The notes: generated by a model not told the origin, from the letters alone. Shown: positions 23,379 to 33,769, numbered from the stretch's first letter. The stretch: DNA of 41,482 nucleotides from Alphaproteobacteria bacterium (GCA_019240125.1 JAFAYW010000021.1:1-41482), one strand, 5' to 3'. A program made the numbers and translations.

Positions 23379-24543
23379 TCCCCCACTGAGCGCGGCGGTC
23401 GAGATCCTCGACCGCCTGATCTCCTTCGACACAGTTTCGACGCGCTCCAATCTTGGCCTGATCGACTGGGTCGCCGACTATCTCGATGGCTACGGCATCG
23501 CCAGTCAGCGCAGCGCCGCTTTCGACGGCAAATCCAACCTGTTCGCCACGGTAGGCCCGGCCGATAAGGGCGGCGTTATTCTCTCGGGTCATACCGATGT
23601 CGTGCCGGTGGCTGGCCAGGAGTGGCACAGCGAGCCGTTTCGCCTGACCCCCGCCGGTGACCGGCTGTGCGGCCGCGGCACTGCCGACATGAAGGGCTTT
23701 ATCGCCCTGGTGCTCGCCCTCGTGCCGCGGGCGGTCGAGCGATCGCTTGCGATGCCGCTGCATCTGGCCTTTACGCATGACGAGGAGACGGGCTGTTTTG
23801 GCGCTCCGGCATTGATCCGCACCCTGCCCAATGGCGTATTCCGGCCAATCATGGCGATCATCGGCGAACCCACCTCGATGCAGATTGCCAACGCGCAAAA
23901 GGGCTGTGCCTTCTACCGAACCCGGATTATCGGGCGCGAGGGGCATTCGAGCGCGCCTGATCGCGGCGTCAGCGCGATCGCGGCGGCGGCCGAGATGATC
24001 GGCGAAATCGGCCGCCTGCACAGCGAAGCACGCGATCGTGGCCGTGCCGAGAGCGGCTTCGACCCGCCGCATACAACGTTGAGCGTTGGTACAATCACCG
24101 GCGGCACCGCCGTCAACATCGTGGCACGTGAGTGTGCCTTCGAATGGGATTTGCGCAGTCTGCCGGGCGACGATGCCGCAATGCTGAAAGGCCAGGTGGA
24201 TCGCTTCGTCGCCAACAACCTGCTGCCCCGGATGCAGGCGGTGTATTCCGGCGCGGCGGTTGAAACCGAAACGATCGTCGATGTGCCATCGTTGGTTCCG
24301 GTCGCAGATTCCCCGGTTGAAATCCTGGCGCGGCACCTGACTGGCGCCAACCGTGCGACAACCGTGTCTTTTGCAACCGAAGCCGGCCTTTATCAACGCG
24401 CCGGCATCCCGGCGATCGTCTGTGGACCCGGCTCGATCGATGTCGCTCATAAGCCTGACGAGTATATAACCCGCAGCGAACTGGCCGACGGGGCCACATT
24501 CCTCAATCGTTTGCTCGACTGGGCCGAAACCGGTGCTGCTTAG
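23353..24543 (+). CDS. argE: M20-family acetylornithine deacetylase (ArgE-like)
   Basis: This 396-residue protein is an M20 metallopeptidase of ArgE type. The di-zinc ligands are in SGHTDVVPV (His80), [10 protein letters not shown] (Asp112), [10 protein letters not shown] (Glu144 base, Glu145 ligand), GEPTSMQ (Glu172) and [10 protein letters not shown] (His near the C-terminus). It should cleave N-acetylornithine to ornithine and acetate in arginine synthesis, or a related N-acyl amino acid. The start is a GTG, at 23353 or, with a better Shine-Dalgarno (GGCGGGA), at 23365; both overlap the end of folE, which implies translational coupling. A palindromic repeat follows the stop. Confidence 0.9.
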   Translation: MAGLVNTSDPPLSAAVEILDRLISFDTVSTRSNLGLIDWVADYLDGYGIASQRSAAFDGKSNLFATVGPADKGGVILSGHTDVVPVAGQEWHSEPFRLTPAGDRLCGRGTADMKGFIALVLALVPRAVERSLAMPLHLAFTHDEETGCFGAPALIRTLPNGVFRPIMAIIGEPTSMQIANAQKGCAFYRTRIIGREGHSSAPDRGVSAIAAAAEMIGEIGRLHSEARDRGRAESGFDPPHTTLSVGTITGGTAVNIVARECAFEWDLRSLPGDDAAMLKGQVDRFVANNLLPRMQAVYSGAAVETETIVDVPSLVPVADSPVEILARHLTGANRATTVSFATEAGLYQRAGIPAIVCGPGSIDVAHKPDEYITRSELADGATFLNRLLDWAETGAA

Positions 24544-24570
24544 GCCCCGCTGACAATCACCCGTATCAGC

Positions 24571-24660
24571 CGTCATTACGAGCATCAGCGAGGCAATCTC
24601 GATTCGACCGAGCCTCTGGTTGAACGAGGTTGCCGCGCCGCCTACGGCTCCTCGTGATGG
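24571..24660. repeat. Palindromic intergenic repeat, family A copy 1
   Basis: An imperfect inverted repeat with arms at about 24571-24601 and 24625-24660 occupies the gap between the convergent argE-like and sdhB genes. Its ends read like GTCATTACGAG and GGCAATCTCG; a second copy with the same ends lies at 29641-29736. This is a short dispersed element common in alphaproteobacteria. It could act as a bidirectional transcript end. Confidence 0.6.
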
Positions 24661-24664
24661 CCAT

Positions 24665-25447
24665 CTAGCGGCGCAATACCATCAGCTTTTTGATCTCGGC
24701 GATGGCTTTCGCCGGATTGAGGTTTTTCGGGCACGTGTTAGTGCAGTTCATGATCGTGTGGCAGCGATAAAGGCGGAACGGATCCTCAAGCGCGTCGAGC
24801 CGGTCGCCGGTCTTCTCATCGCGGCTATCGGCGATCCAGCGATAGGCCTGCAACAGGACGGCTGGGCCGAGATAGCGCTCGCCGTTCCACCAATAGGACG
24901 GGCACGAGGTCGAGCAGCAGAAGCACAGAATGCACTCCCAAAGCCCATCGAGCTTTTCGCGCTCCTCGACGGATTGCGGACGCTCGCGATCCGGCGGTGG
25001 GGCGCTGTCGCTCTGCAGCCAGGGCTGGATCGAGCGGTATTGCGCGTAGATATGCGTCAGGTCGGGCACTAGATCCTTGACCACCGGCATATGTGGCAGC
25101 GGGTAAATCTTGACGTCGCCCTTTATCTCGTCGATCGCCTTCAGGCAGGCGAGCGTGTTACCGCCATCGATATTCATCGCACACGAACCGCAGATGCCTT
25201 CCCGACAGGAACGGCGGAAGGTAAGCGTCGTGTCGATCTCGTTCTTGATCTTGATCAGCGCGTCGAGAACCATCGGCCCGCAATCGTCGAGATCAATCGA
25301 ATAAGTGTCGATGACCGGGTTGTTCCCGTCATCCGGGTTATACCGATAGACCTGAAAGCGCCTCATCCGCCCGCTGCCGTTCAGCGGCGGCGCGTGGGTG
25401 ACCCCCTTGCCGATCTTCGAATTGGCGGGCAGGCGAAATTCCGCCAT
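24665..25447 (-). CDS. sdhB: Succinate dehydrogenase iron-sulfur subunit
   Basis: This 260-residue subunit carries the 2Fe-2S site (Cys81, 86, 89, 101 in [10 protein letters not shown]...LAC) and the two C-terminal clusters ([18 protein letters not shown] at 172-189; [17 protein letters not shown] at 229-245). It passes electrons from SdhA to ubiquinone in complex II. I chose the ATG at 25447, which gives the usual short M-A-E-F-R-L-P start. A single base separates it from the sdhA stop, so translation is coupled. It is the last gene of sdhCDAB. Confidence 0.97.
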   Translation of the reverse strand: MAEFRLPANSKIGKGVTHAPPLNGSGRMRRFQVYRYNPDDGNNPVIDTYSIDLDDCGPMVLDALIKIKNEIDTTLTFRRSCREGICGSCAMNIDGGNTLACLKAIDEIKGDVKIYPLPHMPVVKDLVPDLTHIYAQYRSIQPWLQSDSAPPPDRERPQSVEEREKLDGLWECILCFCCSTSCPSYWWNGERYLGPAVLLQAYRWIADSRDEKTGDRLDALEDPFRLYRCHTIMNCTNTCPKNLNPAKAIAEIKKLMVLRR

Positions 25448-25448
25448 G

Positions 25449-27242
25449 TCAGTACGTCCGAGCCTTGGGCGGGAACACCTGGACCTCGTTTGATAGTGTG
25501 AATAGATGCACCGGCCGGTAGCCGAGTGTGACCTGACCATCCTCGTCCAGCCACGCCAGGGTGTGCTTCATCCAAAGCTCATCATCGCGCTCGGCGAAGT
25601 CTTCGCGAGCGTGCGCCCCGCGGCTTTCGGTCCGATTGCGAGCCGAGTGCAACGTGACGACCGACTGCTCCATCAGGTTCTGCAACTCCAGCGCTTCAAC
25701 GAGATCGCTGTTCCAGATCATCGAGCGATCCGAGACGGCAATATCGCCAAAGCTCCTGGCCAGCGCTTCGATCTTCTGCACACCTTCCTCGAGTACGTCG
25801 GCGGTACGGAACACGGCGCAGTTTTCCTGCATCACTCGCTGCATCGTCGTGCGAAGTTCGCCTGTTTTGCGGCCGCCTGCCGCGTACCGGACGCTGTCGA
25901 GTCGGGCAACAGCCTCCTCGCCAGCATGGCTCGAAAGCGGTGGGTGTGCCGAGCCGGGCTGGACTACTTCTACAGTGCGGTGCGCCGCGGCACGGCCGAA
26001 GACCACGAGATCGAGGAGCGAGTTGGTGCCGAGCCGGTTGGCGCCATGCACCGAAACGCAGGCCGCCTCGCCCACCGCCATCAGCCCAGGCACCACCGCA
26101 TCCGGGTCGTTGGCGGTCGGGCGCATGACCTCGCCGTGATAATTCGTCGGGATGCCGCCCATGTTGTAGTGCACGGTCGGCAGGATCGGGATGGGTTCGC
26201 GGGTCACGTCAACGCCGGCAAAAATCTTGGCCGTTTCCGAAATGCCGGGCAGCCGCAGGTGAAGAACCTTAGGGTCGAGATGTTCGAGATGCAGCAGTAT
26301 GTGGTCCTTCTGCGGACCGCAGCCGCGCCCCTCACGAATTTCGATCGTCATCGAGCGGCTGACGACGTCGCGCGACGCCAGGTCCTTGGCGTGCGGCGCG
26401 TAGCGCTCCATGAAGCGCTCACCCTCGCTGTTCGTGACATAGCCGCCTTCACCGCGCGCGCCCTCAGTAATCAGGCAGCCCGCCCCGTAGATGCCGGTGG
26501 GGTGGAACTGGATGAATTCCATGTCCTGCAAGGGCAGGCCGGCGCGCAACACCATCGCGTTTCCGTCGCCGGTGCAGGTATGCGCCGAGGTGCAGGAGAA
26601 GTAGGCGCGCCCATAGCCGCCGGTCGCCAGGATGACCATGTGGGCCCGGAACCGATGGATCGTGCCGTCTTCCAGGTTCCATGCCATGACGCCACGACAG
26701 GCGCCTTCCTCGTCCATAATCAGGTCGAGCGAGAAATACTCGATGAAGAATTCGGCGTTGTTGCGCAAGCATTGCTGATACAGCGTGTGAATGATCGCGT
26801 GCCCCGTGCGGTCGGCGGCGGCGCAGGCCCGGTTGGCGGGAGCGCCGTCACCGTATTCCGTCATATGGCCGCCAAACGGCCGCTGGTAGATCTGACCCAG
26901 CTCGGTGCGCGAGAACGGCACGCCGAAATGCTCAAGCTCGATGACCGCCGGGATCGCCTCGCGGCACATGTACTCGATCGCGTCCTGGTCGCCGAGCCAG
27001 TCCGAGCCCTTGACGGTGTCGTACATGTGCCACCGCCAATCGTCCGGGCCCATATTGCCGAGCGCGGCGCCGATCCCGCCTTGCGCCGCGACAGTGTGGC
27101 TGCGGGTCGGGAACACTTTGCTTATGCAGGCGGTCTTGAGCCCCGAGGCGGTGGCGCCCAGCGTCGCGCGCAACCCGGCGCCGCCGGCGCCGACGACGAC
27201 GACGTCGTAGACATGGTCGATGACAGGGTAGGCGGCTTGCAT
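25449..27242 (-). CDS. sdhA: Succinate dehydrogenase flavoprotein subunit
   Basis: This 597-residue subunit binds FAD covalently through the His in [18 protein letters not shown] (His49) after the nucleotide-binding [16 protein letters not shown]. Other blocks are [14 protein letters not shown] [49 protein letters not shown] and the C-terminal [10 protein letters not shown]. It oxidises succinate to fumarate at the inner side of the membrane. It follows sdhD after 26 bases and precedes sdhB by one. Confidence 0.98.
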   Translation of the reverse strand: MQAAYPVIDHVYDVVVVGAGGAGLRATLGATASGLKTACISKVFPTRSHTVAAQGGIGAALGNMGPDDWRWHMYDTVKGSDWLGDQDAIEYMCREAIPAVIELEHFGVPFSRTELGQIYQRPFGGHMTEYGDGAPANRACAAADRTGHAIIHTLYQQCLRNNAEFFIEYFSLDLIMDEEGACRGVMAWNLEDGTIHRFRAHMVILATGGYGRAYFSCTSAHTCTGDGNAMVLRAGLPLQDMEFIQFHPTGIYGAGCLITEGARGEGGYVTNSEGERFMERYAPHAKDLASRDVVSRSMTIEIREGRGCGPQKDHILLHLEHLDPKVLHLRLPGISETAKIFAGVDVTREPIPILPTVHYNMGGIPTNYHGEVMRPTANDPDAVVPGLMAVGEAACVSVHGANRLGTNSLLDLVVFGRAAAHRTVEVVQPGSAHPPLSSHAGEEAVARLDSVRYAAGGRKTGELRTTMQRVMQENCAVFRTADVLEEGVQKIEALARSFGDIAVSDRSMIWNSDLVEALELQNLMEQSVVTLHSARNRTESRGAHAREDFAERDDELWMKHTLAWLDEDGQVTLGYRPVHLFTLSNEVQVFPPKARTY

Positions 27243-27268
27243 AGCAAAGCTCCGCGAGCGTGACGCCG

Positions 27269-27661
27269 TCAGGCGCCGAGCGACAGTTTAAGGACGGCGA
27301 AGATGCCGAGCGCGGCGAGCACCGTCGCAGCCAGCCGCATGACAATCATCATGCTGATCCGCAATGCCTCGTGGCCGAGGTAGTCCTCGATCACGACCTG
27401 CAGCCCAAGCGCCGCATGATAAAATGTTGCCACGATTACCAGGATCATCAAGACCGCCGGCAGCGGATGATGCAGCCATGCGACAAAGACGGTCCGGTCG
27501 GCGCCCAGCAACGCTATCACCGCAATGACAAACCACAGTGTCAGCGGCACCAGCGCGATGGAGGTGATGCGCAGGGCCCACCAATGTTCGACACCCTCCT
27601 TGGCAGAGCCGAGCCCGATCGCCCGACCAAGCGGCGAGCGCATTCGCGACGTGATGGCCAT
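27269..27661 (-). CDS. sdhD: Succinate dehydrogenase membrane anchor subunit D
   Basis: This 130-residue protein has three membrane spans (about 33-53, 64-84, 105-127) and the heme/quinone block [19 protein letters not shown]. Together with SdhC it anchors SdhAB and binds heme b and ubiquinone. The opening [20 protein letters not shown] is typical of alphaproteobacterial SdhD. Its ATG lies one base after the sdhC stop. Confidence 0.94.
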   Translation of the reverse strand: MAITSRMRSPLGRAIGLGSAKEGVEHWWALRITSIALVPLTLWFVIAVIALLGADRTVFVAWLHHPLPAVLMILVIVATFYHAALGLQVVIEDYLGHEALRISMMIVMRLAATVLAALGIFAVLKLSLGA

Positions 27662-27662
27662 A

Positions 27663-28055
27663 TCAGTGGCTCCAATGTGTGAAGCCGAAGCCCCAGGCGG
27701 CCACCGTCAAAACCGCCGTGCCGACCAGTACGGCCAGATTTCCGGCAGCGACGCTGCGTAGATCGAGCGCGCGCCCGGTGTCCCACCAGAGATGTCGCAA
27801 CCCGTTGCACAGATGGAAGAACAGCGCCACCGTCCAGCCGAACAGCAGCAGCCGCCCGATGATGGAGGCGAGTAAATGCTGAAACTGTGCATACGCATCC
27901 GGCCCATCCGCCGCCGCAACCAGCCATCCCACCAGGAGGAGGGTGCCGACGCTCAGGGCGACGCCGGTGATGCGGTGCAGGATCGACATCGCCATCGATA
28001 GCGGCCAGCGATAAACCTGCAGATGCGGCGATAGCGGCCGCGTGTCCGATCTCAT
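27663..28055 (-). CDS. sdhC: Succinate dehydrogenase cytochrome b556 subunit C
   Basis: This 130-residue protein starts MRSDTRPLSPHLQVYRWPLS, the classic SdhC opening, and has three spans with SILHRITGVALSVG and the heme-ligand helix LFFHLCNGLRHLWWDTG. I chose the ATG at 28055 because the family begins just before S-P-H-L-Q-x-Y-R; an ATG at 28088 would add 11 residues. It is the first gene of sdhCDAB, and a strong promoter candidate lies 39-67 bases upstream. Confidence 0.94.
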   Translation of the reverse strand: MRSDTRPLSPHLQVYRWPLSMAMSILHRITGVALSVGTLLLVGWLVAAADGPDAYAQFQHLLASIIGRLLLFGWTVALFFHLCNGLRHLWWDTGRALDLRSVAAGNLAVLVGTAVLTVAAWGFGFTHWSH

Positions 28056-28093
28056 GGGGAACGTTCCAGAAAACCTGTGCTCATCCACCGGTT

Positions 28094-28122
28094 GACTTAG
28101 AGGGCGCCTCGGAGCGTGTCAA
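28094..28122 (-). promoter_or_regulatory. Candidate promoter of sdhCDAB
   Basis: On the minus strand, TTGACA (28122-28117) and TAAGTC (28099-28094) are separated by 17 bases. The -35 is perfect and the -10 moderate. The site lies 39 bases before the preferred sdhC ATG. The same bases form a 6-bp inverted pair (GTTGAC 28091-28096, GTCAAC 28118-28123), possibly by chance. Confidence 0.55.
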
Positions 28123-28282
28123 CGAAACCACTCCGCGAAGAATTGCTGCCATGCGGAATCACGGGGCCGCCTCTCTCCCGATGGCTGTCGGTGCGAGGCG
28201 CGAGGCCTCGGACGGCGCAACGCACCGCGCCGGGGCCCTGCAATGACCGTAAAGCGAGACGACTGCGCGGCGCGAAGGCCGT

Positions 28283-28915
28283 CTAGCTGAGAGCGACCTC
28301 GAAGCCCCTCTTGGTCGCCGGGCGCGCCATCATCGCGTCGTACCAGCGCTTCACGTTGGGGAATTCCCCAAGATCGATCTGATGCCGCTCGTGCCGCCAG
28401 GCCCAGCCGAGGATCGCGAAATCGGCGATCGACACATCGCTGCCACCGGCATAGGCGACCTCGCTCAGCCGCTTGTCAAAGACGCCATAGAGCCGCCGTG
28501 TTTCCTTGGAATAGCGCTCAAGACCGTAGCGCCGGTCTTCGTCCTTTTCGACCTGCAGGAAGTGGTGCACCTGGCCGGGCATCGGGCCGAAGCCACCCAT
28601 CTGCCACATCAGCCATTCGAGCACCGGCACCTGCTCGCGCAGATCGCCTTTCGGCCAGAACTTGCCGGTCTTTTCGCCGAGATAGATCAAAATCGCACCG
28701 GATTCAAACACACTGATCGGCTGGCCGCCGGGGCCGTCGGTGTCGATAATCGCTGGGATGCGGTTATTGGTGCTGATCGTAAGGAATTCGGGCTTGAACT
28801 GTTCACCCTTCGAGATGTTGACGGGCGTGACGGTGTAAGGCAGGCCCATCTCCTCGAGCGCGACACTGATCTTACGACCATTCGGGGTATTCCACGTCCA
28901 CAATTCGATGCTCAT
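28283..28915 (-). CDS. Glutathione S-transferase family protein
   Basis: This 210-residue protein has the N-terminal thioredoxin-like GST domain (MSIELWTWNTPNGRKISVAL, cis-Pro region NNRIPAI, and VFESGAILIYLGEKTG with the Glu-Ser glutathione contact) and an all-helix C-terminal domain with GSDVSIADFAILGW. It resembles the YfcG/Ure2-like group that uses glutathione for disulfide-bond reduction or conjugation. GGAG before CCCGA-ATG fixes the start at 28915; the longer reading from 29008 is unlikely. It lies upstream of sdhCDAB on the same strand, 227 bases away. Confidence 0.92.
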   Translation of the reverse strand: MSIELWTWNTPNGRKISVALEEMGLPYTVTPVNISKGEQFKPEFLTISTNNRIPAIIDTDGPGGQPISVFESGAILIYLGEKTGKFWPKGDLREQVPVLEWLMWQMGGFGPMPGQVHHFLQVEKDEDRRYGLERYSKETRRLYGVFDKRLSEVAYAGGSDVSIADFAILGWAWRHERHQIDLGEFPNVKRWYDAMMARPATKRGFEVALS

Positions 28916-29059
28916 TCGGGTCTCCAGCGGGGTGGGCGTCAAGCGAGGCAGCATTACTGCGATGTCTACCGCCCGCAAGCTGCATTTGCCTGTTCGCGAC
29001 AGAGCCAACCTGCCCTAGCATCCCATTTCCGCGCAAACCATCGCAGAGAGGCCAGGGAT

Positions 29060-29632
29060 ATGGCTGCCGATCCCAATCGCGTCATTTTGACCGGCGAAAA
29101 CCCGTTTATCCGCCTCAGCGCGACCGATGGCGGGCCGCAAAGCACCAACGCGAGCTTCTGGCGGATTCTCACCTGCCCGGCGGGGCCGGGGCATGTGCTC
29201 TATCTGAAGAGCGAACTCACCGAGAACCGCTGGCACATCTATTCCGACAACATCGCGATGGCGCGCTGGCTGCAGAACACCGTGCAGGGCATGCTCAACG
29301 AGGAAACCGCCGACACCGCGATCCCGGTCGTCGACGCGGAGTTCAGCAAATCGGGCGACCCACGATATTTCTGGACCGAAACCCTCGTCACGCATGACGA
29401 GGAGATCAGCCTCACCTGGTACGATATCGGCGAGCCGCTGCTGATCCATACTAATCCGGGCGAAGGTGGCCGCAAATTCGGCGTCTGTACCTTGCTCGTG
29501 CCAGCGCTCGGCACGCGGCTATTGCTCAACGGCGTCGAGGCGACCGGCAAATCGTGGGCGACGCAGCGCGAGGGGAGGCCGTTCAGTACCTCGGCACTGG
29601 CCTTTTCGGAAAGCTGGACCGAGGCGCGTTGA
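29060..29632 (+). CDS. Unrecognised 190-residue protein
   Basis: I do not recognise this protein. It is soluble with no signal peptide and looks beta-rich: ASFWRILTCPAGPGHVLYLK, EISLTWYDIGEPLLIHTNPG, KFGVCTLLVPALGTRLLLNG. The Trp-, Tyr- and Gly-rich strands suggest a beta-sandwich or small-ligand barrel. The start at 29060 has AGGGAT just before it; a longer frame from 28382 runs antisense to the GST and is not real. It is divergent from the GST gene (144-base gap). Codon use is typical of the window. Confidence 0.72.
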   Translation: MAADPNRVILTGENPFIRLSATDGGPQSTNASFWRILTCPAGPGHVLYLKSELTENRWHIYSDNIAMARWLQNTVQGMLNEETADTAIPVVDAEFSKSGDPRYFWTETLVTHDEEISLTWYDIGEPLLIHTNPGEGGRKFGVCTLLVPALGTRLLLNGVEATGKSWATQREGRPFSTSALAFSESWTEAR

Positions 29633-29640
29633 CCCGACGG

Positions 29641-29736
29641 GTCATCGCGAGCGAAGCGAAGACAATCTAGTGGCGGCAGAAGTTCGTGCGACGACCCCGC
29701 GAGATTGCCACCCCGCCGCCGGCGCCTCCCAATGAC
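29641..29736. repeat. Palindromic intergenic repeat, family A copy 2
   Basis: Imperfect inverted arms lie at about 29641-29669 and 29701-29736. The outer ends (GTCAT) and inner ends (AATCT) match the copy at 24571-24660. It ends nine bases before the RNase Z ATG, so it forms the 5' leader of that gene if transcription starts upstream. Confidence 0.6.
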
Positions 29737-29744
29737 GGCGTGAA

Positions 29745-30734
29745 ATGTTTGACCTGACTTTCCTCGGCACAGCGGCAACGACGCCAACGCTCGAGCGTGG
29801 ATTGCCGGCACTCCTGGTGGGCGCACCGCGACATCGCTTTCTGATCGATTGCGGCGAGGGCACGCAGCGCCAGCTGCTTCGCGCCGGCACCGGGCTGCGA
29901 CGGCTCGGCCACATTTTCCTGACCCATGCCCATCTCGATCACGTGCTCGGTCTCGCCGGGCTGATCGCCACGTTGGGGCTGCTTGACCTGCGGGGCGGGC
30001 TGACGATCTGCGGCAGCGAGCAGACACTCCGATTTGTCGCGCAGTATCTGGGGGCGATCTGGCCCGCCGGGCGTGCGCCGGTGCCGATCGGATTCGCCGT
30101 GCTGACCCCGGGCGTCATTCTGGAAGAACGCGATTTCTCGGTCTGCTGCTTCCCGGTGCAACATCGCGGCACCGAAAGCCTCGGCTATCGCTTTAACGCA
30201 GCCCCCAGGCGCCACGTCGACGCACGCCGGATGGCGGCGCTGGGAGTGCTCGAGGGTCCGATCCGCGGTGCCCTCGCGCGTGGTGAAGCGGTCACGCTGC
30301 CGGACGGCAGGCGGATCGAGCCGGAGGCCGTATTGCAGCCACCGTCTCCCGGACTCAGCGTCGCGGTGATTGGGGATACCGAAGAAGTCGATACGCTGGT
30401 CGCACCGGTTGCGGGCGCCGATCTGCTGGTCATCGAATCGACCTTTATGGACGCCGATGCCAACCTCGCGGCGCAGCGTGGTCACCTGACCGCAGGCGAC
30501 GCTGGCCGGCTGGCGGCGGGTGCCGGGGTCGGTCGCCTCATCTTGACGCATCTTTCGGGGCGCTACGACCCGAACGCAGTGCGTGCGGAAGCGGCTGAGC
30601 TGTTCCCAAATACCTGTGTCGCCGATGACTTCGACAAATTTGCGGTGACCCATCCTGCACGATCGCCCGCGTCGGTCGATTTGCCTCGAGAGGATTTGTT
30701 GCAGGGGGATGGGAACCCAGCACCGGGTGTATGA
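29745..30734 (+). CDS. rnz: Ribonuclease Z / MBL-fold metallohydrolase
   Basis: This 329-residue protein has the ElaC/RNase Z pattern: LTFLGTAATTPTLERGLPAL, IDCGEGTQRQLLRAG, the zinc motif THAHLDHVLGL (His61, His63, Asp65, His66), His140 in PVQHRGTESLGYRF, Asp211 in VIGDTEE and His269 in ILTHLSGRY. It should cut tRNA precursors at the 3' end of the discriminator base. The Asp/His set for two zincs is complete. The Shine-Dalgarno is weak, and the leader contains a palindromic repeat. The secA promoter starts just after its stop. Confidence 0.88.
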   Translation: MFDLTFLGTAATTPTLERGLPALLVGAPRHRFLIDCGEGTQRQLLRAGTGLRRLGHIFLTHAHLDHVLGLAGLIATLGLLDLRGGLTICGSEQTLRFVAQYLGAIWPAGRAPVPIGFAVLTPGVILEERDFSVCCFPVQHRGTESLGYRFNAAPRRHVDARRMAALGVLEGPIRGALARGEAVTLPDGRRIEPEAVLQPPSPGLSVAVIGDTEEVDTLVAPVAGADLLVIESTFMDADANLAAQRGHLTAGDAGRLAAGAGVGRLILTHLSGRYDPNAVRAEAAELFPNTCVADDFDKFAVTHPARSPASVDLPREDLLQGDGNPAPGV

Positions 30735-30735
30735 A

Positions 30736-30764
30736 TTGACACCCTGGGACCACCCCCTTATCTG
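30736..30764 (+). promoter_or_regulatory. Candidate secA promoter
   Basis: TTGACA at 30736-30741 and TATCTG at 30759-30764 are separated by 17 bases. The -35 is perfect; the -10 matches moderately. It begins right after the RNase Z stop (30734), and secA starts at 30818, leaving a leader of about 47 bases. Confidence 0.5.
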
Positions 30765-30817
30765 TCAATCTGTCGCCGTGCCTTTGTCCGCAGTCACCGC
30801 GCCATTCCGAGGATCCC

Positions 30818-33583
30818 ATGTTCGACGGTATGTTCCGGCGGCTGTTTGGCTCCGCCAATGACCGCTACATCAAGAGCCTCGGCTATTATGTCGAGCAGAT
30901 CAACGATCTGGAGCCGCAGCTTGTTCAGCTGACGGACGAGCAGCTGCGCGCTCGCACCCAGGAGTTCCGCGACCGGCTCGATAATGGCACCGAGCTTGAC
31001 GATCTGCTGGTCGAGGCGTTCGCGACGGTGCGAGAGGCCGCCAAACGCACGCTCGGGCAGCGCCATTTCGATGTGCAGATGCTGGGCGGCATTGTCCTGC
31101 ATCGCGGCATGATCGCCGAGATGAAGACCGGTGAAGGCAAAACGCTGGTCTCCACCCTCCCCGTCTATCTCAATGCCCTGACCGGGCGCGGTGTCCATGT
31201 CGTCACGGTGAACGACTATCTGGCCAAACGCGACGCCGAATGGATGGGGCAGGTCTATCGTTTCCTCGGCATGAGCGTCGGCTGCATCGTGCACGAGCTC
31301 GACGATTTCCAGCGCCAGGAAGCCTATCGCTGCGACGTGACTTACGGCACCAACAACGAGTTGGGCTTCGACTATCTGCGCGACAACATGAAGTTCCGCC
31401 TTGAGGAGATGGTCCAGCGGCCGTTCAATTACGCGATCGTCGACGAGGTCGACTCAATCCTGATCGACGAGGCACGCACCCCGCTGATCATCTCGGGTCC
31501 GACCGAGGACAATTCCGAGCTGTACATTCAGGTCAACAAGCTGATTCCCGCGCTGTTGCCCGACGATTACGAGAAGGACGAAAAGCAGCGCACCGTGACC
31601 CTGACCGAAGGCGGCACCGAGCGCATGGAGGAGATGCTGCGCGAGGCAGGCCTGATGCAGGGCGGCGGCCTCTATGACATCCATAACGTCTCGCTGGTGC
31701 ACCACGTCAACCAGGCATTGCGGGCGCACAAGCTCTTCTCTCTCGACACCGACTATATCGCCAAGGACGATAAGATCGTCATTATCGACGAGTTCACCGG
31801 CCGCATGATGGAAGGCCGCCGCTATTCCGAGGGGCTGCATCAGGCTCTCGAGGCCAAGGAAGGCGTCACCGTCCAGAACGAAAACCAAACGCTCGCCTCA
31901 ATCACCTTCCAGAATTATTTCCGTATGTACCCGAAGCTGGCCGGCATGACCGGCACGGCGATGACCGAGGCGGAAGAGTTCGGCGACATCTACAAGCTGG
32001 AGGTGATCGAAGTCCCGACCAATGTGCCGGTTGCCCGCGCCGACAGTGATGACGAGGTCTATCGCTCGACGCGCGAAAAATTCGACGCCATTGTCGAGCA
32101 GGTGCTGGAATGCCAGAAGCGGCAACAGCCTGTGCTGGTCGGCACGGTCAGCATCGAGAAGTCAGAGGCGCTATCGGAGCAGTTCAAGCAGCGCCGCATA
32201 CCGCACCACGTGCTGAACGCACGCTATCACGAGCAGGAAGCTTACATTATCGCCCAGGCGGGCCAGCCCGGCGCGGTCACGATCGCCACCAATATGGCCG
32301 GTCGCGGCACCGATATTCAGCTCGGCGGCAACCTCGACATGCGCCTGCGCATGGAGTTGGGGGAAATCGACAGCGAAGGCGCGCGCGAGCAGCGCGCCGC
32401 GGAAATCCGCCGTGAGATCGAGACAGCGCGCGAGATCGTCCGCACAGCTGGCGGGCTGTTCGTGATCGGTAGCGAGCGGCACGAAAGCCGTCGGATCGAT
32501 AACCAGCTGCGGGGTCGTTCGGGTCGCCAGGGCGACCCCGGCGCTTCGAAATTCTTCGTCTCATTGGAAGACGATCTGATGCGCATCTTCGGCTCCGAGC
32601 GGATGGAGTCGATGCTGTCGCGGCTCGGCCTCAAGGAGGGCGAGGCGATAATCCATCCTTGGGTGAACAAGGCGCTCGCCAAGGCCCAGCAGAAAGTCGA
32701 GGCGCGCAACTACGACATTCGCAAGCAGCTTTTGAAATTCGACGACGTGATGAACGACCAGCGGAAGGTCGTGTACGAGCAGCGCCGCGAGATCATGAAC
32801 TCGGCGGATGTCGCCGACGAAATAACCGATATGCGCAACGATACGGTCGCCGCGATCGTCGGCCGCGCGATCCCGGAAAATTCGCTGTCTGAGCAGTGGG
32901 ATATCGACGGACTGCACGCCGAGTGCACGCGGCTGCTGGCGCTCGACCTGCCAATCGCCCAATGGGCCAAGGAAGAGGGGCTCGACGGCAGTATTGTCGA
33001 GGAGCGCATCGCCGCCGCCGCCGATCAGAAAATGGTCGACAAGACCGCGCAATCCGGTCCGGAACTGATGCGGATGGCGGAGAAGGGGCTGCTGTTGCAG
33101 CTACTCGACCAGACCTGGAAGGACCATCTCCTGTCGCTTGACCATCTGCGCCAGGGCATCAACCTGCGCGCCTATGCGCAGCGCGATCCGCTTAACGAAT
33201 ACAAGCGAGAGGCTTTCGAACTGTTCGAGGGCATGCTGGTCAGCCTGCGCGAGGAGATCACCGCGCATCTGTCGCATGTCGAGTTCCGTGTGGAGCCGCC
33301 GCCACCAGCACCACCAGTGGTCGGTGAGGCATCGCCGCCAATGGGATTGCCGGACTACGCTTTCACCGGACCGGCAGGCGCGGAGACAGCACTGGCCGAC
33401 GCAGATCTCCTGGGGTCGTCGGCCGTCAACGAAGCCCCAGCCCGGCGACGCCAGCGGGATAGTGGCCGTGCCGACGACGAGAAGATCGCGGTGGCACGCG
33501 CCTCCTGGGCGGGCACGCCGCGTAATGCACCCTGTCCTTGCGGCTCTGGCAAAAAATTCAAGCACTGCCACGGTCGAGTGTGA
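30818..33583 (+). CDS. secA: Protein translocase subunit SecA
   Basis: This 921-residue ATPase drives preproteins through the SecYEG channel. It has the N-terminal [20 protein letters not shown], Walker A MKTGEGKT (102-109), [20 protein letters not shown], the second motor domain ([35 protein letters not shown]), the helical scaffold and two-helix finger, a Pro-rich variable linker, and the C-terminal zinc motif [17 protein letters not shown] (Cys906, 908, 917, His918) for SecB and lipid contact. Length is usual for alphaproteobacteria. CGAGGATCCC precedes the ATG. It is a single-gene unit. Confidence 0.98.
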   Translation: MFDGMFRRLFGSANDRYIKSLGYYVEQINDLEPQLVQLTDEQLRARTQEFRDRLDNGTELDDLLVEAFATVREAAKRTLGQRHFDVQMLGGIVLHRGMIAEMKTGEGKTLVSTLPVYLNALTGRGVHVVTVNDYLAKRDAEWMGQVYRFLGMSVGCIVHELDDFQRQEAYRCDVTYGTNNELGFDYLRDNMKFRLEEMVQRPFNYAIVDEVDSILIDEARTPLIISGPTEDNSELYIQVNKLIPALLPDDYEKDEKQRTVTLTEGGTERMEEMLREAGLMQGGGLYDIHNVSLVHHVNQALRAHKLFSLDTDYIAKDDKIVIIDEFTGRMMEGRRYSEGLHQALEAKEGVTVQNENQTLASITFQNYFRMYPKLAGMTGTAMTEAEEFGDIYKLEVIEVPTNVPVARADSDDEVYRSTREKFDAIVEQVLECQKRQQPVLVGTVSIEKSEALSEQFKQRRIPHHVLNARYHEQEAYIIAQAGQPGAVTIATNMAGRGTDIQLGGNLDMRLRMELGEIDSEGAREQRAAEIRREIETAREIVRTAGGLFVIGSERHESRRIDNQLRGRSGRQGDPGASKFFVSLEDDLMRIFGSERMESMLSRLGLKEGEAIIHPWVNKALAKAQQKVEARNYDIRKQLLKFDDVMNDQRKVVYEQRREIMNSADVADEITDMRNDTVAAIVGRAIPENSLSEQWDIDGLHAECTRLLALDLPIAQWAKEEGLDGSIVEERIAAAADQKMVDKTAQSGPELMRMAEKGLLLQLLDQTWKDHLLSLDHLRQGINLRAYAQRDPLNEYKREAFELFEGMLVSLREEITAHLSHVEFRVEPPPPAPPVVGEASPPMGLPDYAFTGPAGAETALADADLLGSSAVNEAPARRRQRDSGRADDEKIAVARASWAGTPRNAPCPCGSGKKFKHCHGRV

Positions 33584-33640
33584 TAGCCGATCGGCCTCTT
33601 CCGCTGAGACCGATTACGGCAGCGGGGGTCTATGGTCGAA

Positions 33641-33710
33641 GCAGAGACAAGGTCGTTCACAACGCAATAATCATCGCGGGGCTGAGCTAGGGCCGCGCGT
33701 TTGTCTCTGC
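33641..33710. other. Inverted repeat with 50-base loop downstream of secA
   Basis: GCAGAGACAA at 33641-33650 is perfectly complementary to TTGTCTCTGC at 33701-33710. The arms are 10 bp and the loop is 50 bases. It could close a small RNA or a secA 3' structure. It lacks a T-run and so is not a standard terminator. Confidence 0.35.
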
Positions 33711-33769
33711 AAGACGCGCACACTGCCGCGCTGTTCTGAGCAGAGCCGCCAAAGCTGATTAGCTGAAAC

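Noticed and set aside
23266..24585. A 439-residue minus-strand frame opposite the argE-like gene
   Set aside because: Antisense shadow; the plus-strand protein has all M20 metal ligands.
25506..27263. A 585-residue plus-strand frame opposite sdhA
   Set aside because: Entirely antisense to an unmistakable sdhA, with shadow-like composition.
29745..30734. Metallo-beta-lactamase reading of the MBL-fold gene
   Set aside because: The GEGTQRQ and HRGTESLGYRF blocks and overall pattern are those of RNase Z.
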